A stretch of DNA of 10,140 nucleotides from Lactifluus volemus (lineage: Eukaryota > Basidiomycota > Agaricomycetes > Russulales > Russulaceae): positions 1-10,140 of the forward strand of contig WTXI01000628.1 in assembly GCA_022376515.1 (NCBI GenBank), given 5' to 3'. Of this stretch, positions 6,535-10,140 are shown one piece after another (within the stretch, counting starts at the first letter, position 1; the number at the start of each line of letters is the position of its first letter). Under the pieces are notes generated by a model. That model was not told the DNA's origin, ran no database searches, and saw only the letters and a program-made list of their open reading frames with translations. Made by a program: the position numbers and the translations under genes.

Positions 6535-7089
6535 CAAGGGTATCCAAGATGATTCGGTCCGAGCCCAGGTTTGAGACATAGAAGTTCTGTACTTCTTCCT
6601 TGTCTCCTTGTCTGATTCTGAGTTCGCAGTAATGGGTGAGGGCTCCTGCTGTGTTAGCGGAGCCATCGGCGTTGGTGATGGTTCGGGGAGGGGGAGTTTC
6701 TGGAGGGCGACGTTTAAGAAGAGGCGGTGGAGGTGTCCATGAGGTTTTCTGTGGCTCCGCTGTCCACAAGGGTTTTTACTTCGGCCATTCGCTGCATGGA
6801 TCGGTAGGGCACATTCAAAATCATAGAATTCCGAGTCCTAATACCGATCCGATACAGTTCTATGGCTCTTTCCCAGGCCGGTGGGTTAGAGCCGCCTAAA
6901 AACCCTCGTCTTTCAGCATGCTGTCCATGAGCTCTTCGCGCTGCTCTCTGGACATTCCTCTGACTTTCCTAGAAAGTCTTTCTTGTCGTCGTCCTCTTCT
7001 GGTTCTTCGCTTGGCTCCGTGCTGGCGTGGAGGCTTCTTTTGCTACTACACGCTTGGGCGGTTTTCCAGGTGTTTGTCCTTCCCTTCTT
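6535..7089 (-). pseudogene. Gag C-terminal linker and aspartic protease
   Basis: The linker reads acidic and charged (EEPEEDDDKKDFLGK, then MSREQREELMDSMLKDEGF). After a one-base shift at a T run, NPPAWERAIELYRIG leads to MILNVPYRSMQRMAEVKTLV and the active-site motif DSGAT (6750-6764) followed by ENLMD. Frameshifts near 6715-6690 separate this from ANTAGALTHYCELRIRQGDK and NFYVSNLGSDRIILDTLG, the distal part of the retropepsin fold. The enzyme would cleave the Gag-Pol polyprotein. The catalytic Asp is intact but the fold is split over at least two frames. Confidence 0.88.
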
Positions 7090-7905
7090 TTTGGGGCAGA
7101 CCTGGCCATGTGTCCGTTTCTTTGCAGAAGAAGCAAGCCCCTTTTTCATGAGGCTGTCTTTTCTGCGTCTGTCATGGCGTTGACTGGACGTTGTCTACGT
7201 CCATGGCGTCGGAGCGTCGGTCCTTCTGTCTGTTTTTGGCACGTTCCTGCCAGGTGCGTCTGCCGTCTTTGCTTTCTTTGTACTTTTTGACACGTTCCTG
7301 GAATCCATGTGCGCCCCACTCTGCCCATTTGGCTTGTTCAGCTCTGCCGGTCCGCCCATTGTTGGAAGGTGCGCGGAGCCGGGTTATGTGGTAGAGGGCA
7401 TTGTGTAGCGCTTGTTGGAGTCCTTGTCGGAACATGATGATGGTCCCTTGTCCTGAAGGCTTCTGTTTGCCTTCCTGGCGAGTTCCGTGAAGTCGCTGAT
7501 GTAGGTGTCTAGTTCTCCTCCCTTCATCTGAAGGTTGGAGAGGTTCCTTCTGCGTTCTGTTCTGCCGCCGTGTCTTGGAATGCGCTCCTGAATTCATCTG
7601 CGAAAGTGTCCCACAGCCATTGGTTGTCATAACCGACTGGGTTCACGTTTCGCGTCGTGACGTTGTGGAGCCATTGGACCTGGGTCCTATTCCATTGGCA
7701 ACTTTGGGTCCTTTATGTAGGACAGGCAGTTGGCAACTCTTTGGTAGGGGAGGGCGAAGGCGTAGTTGAAGGTGTTGTTGAGGCAGAAGAGTTCCATTCG
7801 TCCATGAAGTCATCCGCCTTCTGTCTATCTCCATCAAAGATGGTGGGTGGTCGTCCAGTGGGCGCTCCCATGAGGTAGCCTGGCCGGCATGGTCCTTGTG
7901 GCAGT

Positions 7906-7935
7906 CCACCTCCTGGGGGTCCACCTCCTGGGGGT
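7906..7935. repeat. Two tandem 15-bp units in gag
   Basis: CCACCTCCTGGGGGT occurs twice in direct tandem and encodes the Pro-Gly-Gly-Gly-Pro type repeats of Gag on the minus strand. It is a small in-frame expansion within the low-complexity segment. Confidence 0.85.
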
Positions 7936-7972
7936 CCGCCGGGGCCAGCCTGGGGGTCCTCCTCCATGAGGC

Positions 7973-8012
7973 GGGCCTTGAGGCGGTCCCTGCGTGGGCC
8001 TTGAGGCGGTCC
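7973..8012. repeat. Direct repeat of 17 bp, 23-bp period, in gag
   Basis: GGGCCTTGAGGCGGTCC is present at 7973-7989 and 7996-8012. Together with the 15-bp tandem it shows the Pro/Gly/Arg-rich part of gag evolves by local duplication. Confidence 0.8.
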
Positions 8013-8120
8013 TTGAGGGGACCTGGGGCGGTGCTCCCCCTGGTTGAGCACCCATCCTTGACCGACTGGGGGAGTGGTCCTTCTCCTCTTATGCTCGATT
8101 GGCTGTAATCGGTGCTTCGG

Positions 8121-8507
8121 TCATGGTTGCTCTGACTTGTATGGTTCTGGTTCTATTGTGATGGCGTCCACCTGTTCCGCAGGTGGGTCATCGGGGTGTT
8201 TGCTGGTGGTTCTTGGTAGGAGTGGGTGGACAGGGGAGTTGTCGGTTCTGGTTCCCCTGTCTTCCATCGTCCTCACTGTCTCCCTTATTGCATTGAGGCG
8301 CGGTTGTTCGGGTGCTGGGCGTCCTTTCGCGCCACCATCCTGCTCCTGCTGCTTCATTAAGTCTGAGTGCGGGGCAGGATTGAGTATTTCGTGGTGGCGT
8401 AGTACGGCGTGCCAGACGTCGTTGATGAATTCTACGCGGACTGACTCTCCTTCTTGCGCAACGCAGTAACACCGGTCCGTGGGGTTCCAGTATATACCGC
8501 CTTTCAC
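8121..8507 (-). pseudogene. Gag leader, third piece
   Basis: An open stretch beginning KGGIYWNPTDRCYCVAQEGE, then FINDVWHAVLRHHEIL, a polar middle and a Pro/Glu-rich end (EPEPYKSEQP) before a TGA. The first codon of the open frame is GTG overlapping ATGTGA, so it has no convincing start of its own. It follows the preceding piece in the -1 frame. The same region, including the ATGTGAAAGG junction, is present in the older copy at 9694-10019. After the TGA the frame continues directly into gag proper, so this is best read as the N-terminal part of one long Gag. I do not recognise a known domain. Confidence 0.6.
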
Positions 8508-8650
8508 ATGCGCAGGTAATCATCGTTGTATCGGGTGGGCACTGGGATCAGTGTTCGTTGTCGGGGAATTCTATTCTGAGGAGGGTCGCGCTCATATTGC
8601 AACTGCAAGTACGCTGACTTCTGAGGCAGTTCTGGCAAAGGGATGAGAAT
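8507..8650 (-). pseudogene. Gag leader, second piece (48 codons between TAG and TGA)
   Basis: Directly after the TAG at 8651-8653, in the same frame, 48 sense codons read ILIPLPELPQKSAYLQLQYE, then RIPRQRTLIPVPTRYNDDYL and RM, ending at TGA (8504-8506). The composition looks like real protein and the frame continues that of the upstream piece. It is therefore more likely part of one Gag chain interrupted by a stop than an untranslated spacer. Confidence 0.5.
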
Positions 8651-8917
8651 CTAGGCGCCGTCGTGTTCTAGTTCTGGGTCAAGCGTTTCCAATAGGATCG
8701 TCTCGCTTCTGTAGTCTTCTAGACTGTCGCTCAGGATCTCGTCTGCTTGTTCAATGGTCTGAACAAGTTCGTGGAGTTCCGTCAGGAGCCTTCGCTTCTT
8801 TTCACCTGTAGCTAGGTCGAGTAGGAGAAGTACTGTGAAGTATTCCTTCTCCGCGGAGATCCGGATGGCAAGCGCCTCTACCAGATGTTCAATGTGGTCG
8901 TTCGGGGGTTCTGCCAC
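8651..8917 (-). pseudogene. Gag leader, first piece (88 codons, start codon apparently lost)
   Basis: The open stretch begins GTG GCA GAA at 8917, only 30 bp inside the LTR, and is preceded in frame by TGA AAG. No ATG is available. AAGGTGG is one A-to-G change from AAGATGG, a good initiation context, so a lost start is likely. The product is acidic and helical with coiled-coil character (HLVEALAIRISAEKEYF, LLLLDLATGEKKRRLLTELH, ELVQTIEQADEILSD) and ends in TAG (8651-8653). The decayed copy at 616-727 and 9463 onward matches it closely, showing this leader is a genuine part of the family. Function unknown; an oligomerisation segment of Gag is possible. Confidence 0.6.
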
Positions 8918-8935
8918 CTTTCAGTGGTGTGTGGG

Positions 8936-8946
8936 AGCTTGGACTT
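8936..8946 (-). other. Primer binding site of self-priming (Tf1) type
   Basis: One base inside the 5' LTR the minus strand reads AAGTCCAAGCT. It is the exact reverse complement of AGCTTGGACTT inside the LTR (9132 down to 9122), which begins about 35 nt downstream of the TATA box, where the transcript is expected to start. No TGG-initiated tRNA-complementary site abuts the LTR. Tf1 and related chromoviruses are known to prime from an 11-nt match between mRNA 5' end and primer site. Confidence 0.8.
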
Positions 8947-9121
8947 ATGTTAGGGACTAGCTGTTCCTAGTTCCTAAGATAGGATCAAGTTGTTCAGGAG
9001 GGACCAACAGAGACGCGAGTCAAGGTTGGGTCTAGCTAAGTTATAGCACTTAGAGGGCTTCAAGAGAAGAGGAGATCACAAGGGGATTTGTGAGGAGGTT
9101 CAAGAGGCTAGTATTGGAGAG

Positions 9122-9132
9122 AAGTCCAAGCT
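9122..9132 (-). promoter_or_regulatory. Predicted transcript 5' end (start of R), complementary to the primer site
   Basis: The minus strand reads AGCTTGGACTT starting at 9132, 35 nt from the first T of TATATAAG. If transcription starts here, the first 11 nt of the RNA pair perfectly with the primer site at 8936-8946. The start position is inferred. Confidence 0.65.
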
Positions 9133-9159
9133 GGAGAGCAAGGACACAAGTCGAGGAGT

Positions 9160-9167
9160 CTTATATA
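9160..9167 (-). promoter_or_regulatory. TATA box of the 5' LTR promoter
   Basis: The minus strand reads TATATAAG within GTATATAAGACT. Its distance to the putative start at about 9132 is that expected for a TATA promoter. Confidence 0.75.
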
Positions 9168-9188
9168 CTGTACAGGGCAAAGGGTGAG

Positions 9189-9278
9189 TGACATCAGTAA
9201 TGATGTCATGAGCCTGGGTCTAACTACGACGTCATCGAAGTTCTAGGCTAATGAAGTCATAAGAGTCACTATGAGTCA
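9189..9278. promoter_or_regulatory. CRE/AP-1-like motif cluster in the 5' LTR
   Basis: TGACATCA (9189-9196), TGATGTCA (9201-9208), CGACGTCA (9227-9234), TGAAGTCA (9252-9259, mutated relative to the other LTR) and TGAGTCA (9272-9278) lie directly upstream of the TATA box in minus sense. These resemble ATF/CREB and Gcn4/AP-1 sites. Regulation by a bZIP factor is inferred. Confidence 0.55.
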
Positions 9279-9390
9279 CGAACACGCGTTCTGTGTCGTA
9301 CAAGGTGAGGCTCTGTCCGTAAGCGAGAATATAGACAGAAATGAAAAACATGAGGCAACAGGGAGGCAAGGTCCAGACAAATCCGTAACA

Positions 9391-9395
9391 ATAAC
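9391..9395. repeat. Target-site duplication ATAAC, right copy
   Basis: It pairs with 1596-1600 and abuts the LTR end at 9390. Confidence 0.9.
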
Positions 9396-9457
9396 ATAAG
9401 ACGAAAAATAGACGGAAAACAGTAGGAAATGGGCAGACAGCCTGCATAACCGTAACA
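9396..9457 (-). mobile_element. Remaining 62 bp of the 935-bp LTR
   Basis: It continues the element of 728-1600 beyond the nested insertion and ends GCATAACCGTAACA. The CA terminus is followed by the CGAGA duplication. In minus sense this is its 5' end, TGTTACGG, an octamer shared with the nested element's LTR. Confidence 0.75.
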
Positions 9458-9462
9458 CGAGA
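9458..9462. repeat. Target-site duplication CGAGA, right copy
   Basis: It pairs with 723-727. The gag-leader match resumes at the next base. Confidence 0.85.
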
Positions 9463-10019
9463 TCCTGAGCGACAGTCTAGAAGATTACAGAAGCGAGATG
9501 ATCCTATTGGAAATACTTGACCTGGAACTAGAACACAAATGGCACCTAGATTCTTATCCCTTTGCCAGAACTGCCTCAGAAGTCAGTGTGCTTGCAGTTG
9601 CAATATGAGCGCAACCCTTCTCAGAATAGAGTTTCCTGACAACGAAACTCTGATCCAGTACCCACCTGATACAATGATGACTTACCTGCGCATGTGAAAG
9701 GTAGCATATATGGAACCCCACGGACTGGTGTTACTGCATTGCGCAAGAAGGAGAGTCAGTTCACGTAGAGTTCATCAATGATGTCTGGCATACTGTACTA
9801 CGCCACCACAAAATACTCAAATCCTGCCCCACGTTCAGACTTAATGAAGCAGCAGGAGCAGGATGGTGGCACAAAAACTATGCTCAGCACCAGACAACCA
9901 TGCCTCAGTGCAATAAGGGAGGACAGTGAAGATGATGGGAGCACAGGGGAACCAGAACTGACAACCCCTCTGTCCACCCACTCTTACCAAGAGCCACCAG
10001 CAAACTCTGATAACTCACC
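9463..10019 (+). pseudogene. Right part of the old, decayed gag-leader copy
   Basis: Its plus strand matches the reverse complement of about 8180-8745 of the nested element, to my eye at about 85-90 percent with small indels, and continues the fragment of 616-727. Recognisable pieces are the QADEILSDSLEDY equivalent, the CCTAGATTCT stop region, the CTGCGCATGTGAAAGG junction, the FINDVW segment (about 9770-9790) and TTAATGAAGCAGCAGGAGCA. The frame is lost through a one-base insertion near 9536 and others. CpG dinucleotides are strongly depleted against the younger copy. The match ends at a T15 tract, so gag proper and pol of this copy are absent. Confidence 0.88.
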
Positions 10020-10034
10020 TTTTTTTTTTTTTTT
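10020..10034. repeat. T15 homopolymer at the right breakpoint of the old gag copy
   Basis: Fifteen Ts lie exactly where similarity to the gag leader ends. On the minus strand this is an A15 tract, as might end a poly(A)-tailed retroposed sequence coming from the right. Simple slippage is the alternative. Confidence 0.7.
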
Positions 10035-10047
10035 GTGAAGCGATGTA

Positions 10048-10120
10048 TTAGGTAGTTGAAGATAGTAACTAAGTTACCTAACAGCACTACCTAACGCGCT
10101 GGAGCGGGCCGTGCGGCCCG
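10048..10120. repeat. Cluster of palindromes beside the T tract
   Basis: TTAGGTAG (10048-10055) and CTACCTAA (10087-10094) are inverted copies. GTAACTAAGTTAC (10065-10077) is a perfect stem with a 3-nt centre. CGGGCCGTGCGGCCCG (10105-10120) is a 7-bp inverted repeat around TG. TACCTAAC is also directly repeated (10075-10082 and 10088-10095). No function can be assigned. Confidence 0.6.
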
Positions 10121-10140
10121 AAAACCTGAAGGAGGACAAA
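10069..10140 (+). other. Possible start of an unknown coding frame, runs off the window
   Basis: After a TAA at 10066-10068 one plus-strand frame stays open to the end and reads SYLTALPNALERAVRPENLK, then EDK. The composition is protein-like, but only 24 codons are visible and there is no ATG. It could be an exon or part of another element. Confidence 0.25.

Larger units (their letters stand above)
7090..8118 (-). pseudogene. Gag proper: Gly/Pro-rich segment, FDGDR capsid start, broken zinc knuckle
   Basis: This region is in frame with the leader piece upstream, from which a TGA (8121-8123, probably once CGA) separates it. It opens basic and polar (PIEHKRRRTTPPVGQGWVLN), followed by a Pro/Gly-rich stretch. 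The capsid-like part starts PTIFDGDRQKADDFMDEW, the typical entry to gypsy Gag. After a shift it continues NTFNYAFALPYQRVANCLSY, then MKGGELDTYISDFTELARKA, then GTIIMFRQGLQQALHNALYH in other frames, and a charged helix (WAEWGAHGFQERVKKYKESK). ACFFCKET (Cys codons 7124-7135) and VCPKKKG (Cys 7096-7098) are halves of a CCHC knuckle split by a shift. Gag would form the particle and bind RNA. At least six frame changes are present. Confidence 0.88.
1601..9390 (-). mobile_element. Full-length Ty3/gypsy chromovirus, 7790 bp, degenerate coding region
   Basis: Two 443-bp direct LTRs, a 5-bp target duplication, a primer site beside the right LTR and a polypurine tract beside the left LTR define a complete minus-strand element. 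Domain order is Gag, protease, reverse transcriptase, RNase H, integrase, chromodomain. This is the Ty3/gypsy order, and the chromodomain places it among chromoviruses. An extra reading frame (ORF3) follows the chromodomain. By hand count the LTRs differ at about 14 positions plus four single-base indels, so insertion is not recent. Gag and pol are broken by more than a dozen frameshifts and stops, so as read this copy could move only with proteins supplied by another copy. Confidence 0.95.
8948..9390 (-). repeat. 5' LTR of the chromovirus
   Basis: 443 bp, TGTTAGGG to CCGTAACA on the plus strand. It directly abuts the primer binding site on the left and the ATAAC duplication on the right. It contains TATATAAG (9160-9167) and the motif cluster at 9189-9278, making it the promoter LTR. 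Confidence 0.97.

Noticed and set aside
6036..7394. Several plus-strand open frames opposite pol and gag
   Set aside because: They lie antisense to RT, protease and Gag motifs, have no recognisable domains and are typical reverse-strand shadows.
8901..8916. TTCGGGGGTTCTGCCA resembles the 3' end of a tRNA and could mark a tRNA-primed primer site
   Set aside because: It lies about 31 nt from the LTR and overlaps the first gag-leader codons. No cloverleaf is present, and the 11-nt self-priming match beside the LTR explains priming better.
728..9457. The 935-bp element as the LTR pair of a larger retrotransposon spanning the window
   Set aside because: The two halves are not repeats of each other. 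They are adjacent parts of one sequence split by the nested element, as the ATAAC duplication shows.
9232..9458. Short minus-strand open frames in the 5' LTR
   Set aside because: They lie within LTR sequence, lie upstream of or across the promoter, and cross the LTR/target boundary.

Overview
The window is a retrotransposon graveyard, almost certainly from a filamentous fungus and probably a basidiomycete. The inference rests on a chromodomain-bearing Ty3/gypsy element (chromovirus), Tf1-type self-priming, compact TATA-containing LTRs and CpG-directed decay of an old copy. No bacterial operon, tRNA, rRNA or CRISPR signal is visible.

The layout is a three-layer nest. Layer 1 (outermost) is a decayed, plus-strand fragment of a gag region, split into 616-727 and 9463-10019. 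Layer 2 is a 935-bp solo-LTR-like element (TGTCATGG...CCGTAACA), inserted into layer 1 with a 5-bp duplication CGAGA (723-727 and 9458-9462). Its two halves are 728-1600 and 9396-9457. Layer 3 is a 7790-bp minus-strand chromovirus at 1601-9390, inserted into layer 2 with a 5-bp duplication ATAAC (1596-1600 and 9391-9395). Its 443-bp LTRs are 1601-2043 and 8948-9390. The outermost gag fragment belongs to the same family as layer 3.

Reading layer 3 leftward on the minus strand: 5' LTR with TATA box and bZIP-type motifs; an 11-nt primer binding site complementary to the predicted mRNA 5' end; a gag leader; gag proper (Gly/Pro-rich stretch, FDGDR segment, broken zinc knuckle); aspartic protease (DSGAT); reverse transcriptase (YMDD); RNase H; integrase (zinc-binding region, DD35E); chromodomain; then a further roughly 350-codon reading frame (ORF3) with a second zinc-knuckle-like motif, running up to the polypurine tract and 3' LTR. 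Gag and pol carry many single-base frameshifts and several in-frame stops, so this copy is not autonomous as read. The LTRs differ by about 14 substitutions and 4 single-base indels (hand count).

Outside the nest, 1-579 (minus) holds a gene fragment whose coding signal passes through all three frames; I do not recognise the family. At the right end a T15 tract, a cluster of palindromes and perhaps the beginning of an unknown reading frame run off the window.

The most interesting signals are: a regular array of TGAGTCA/TGACTCA motifs at alternating 14/12-bp spacing upstream of the layer-2 TATA box; a second cluster of CRE/AP-1-like sites at the same place in the layer-3 LTR; self-priming complementarity; and ORF3.
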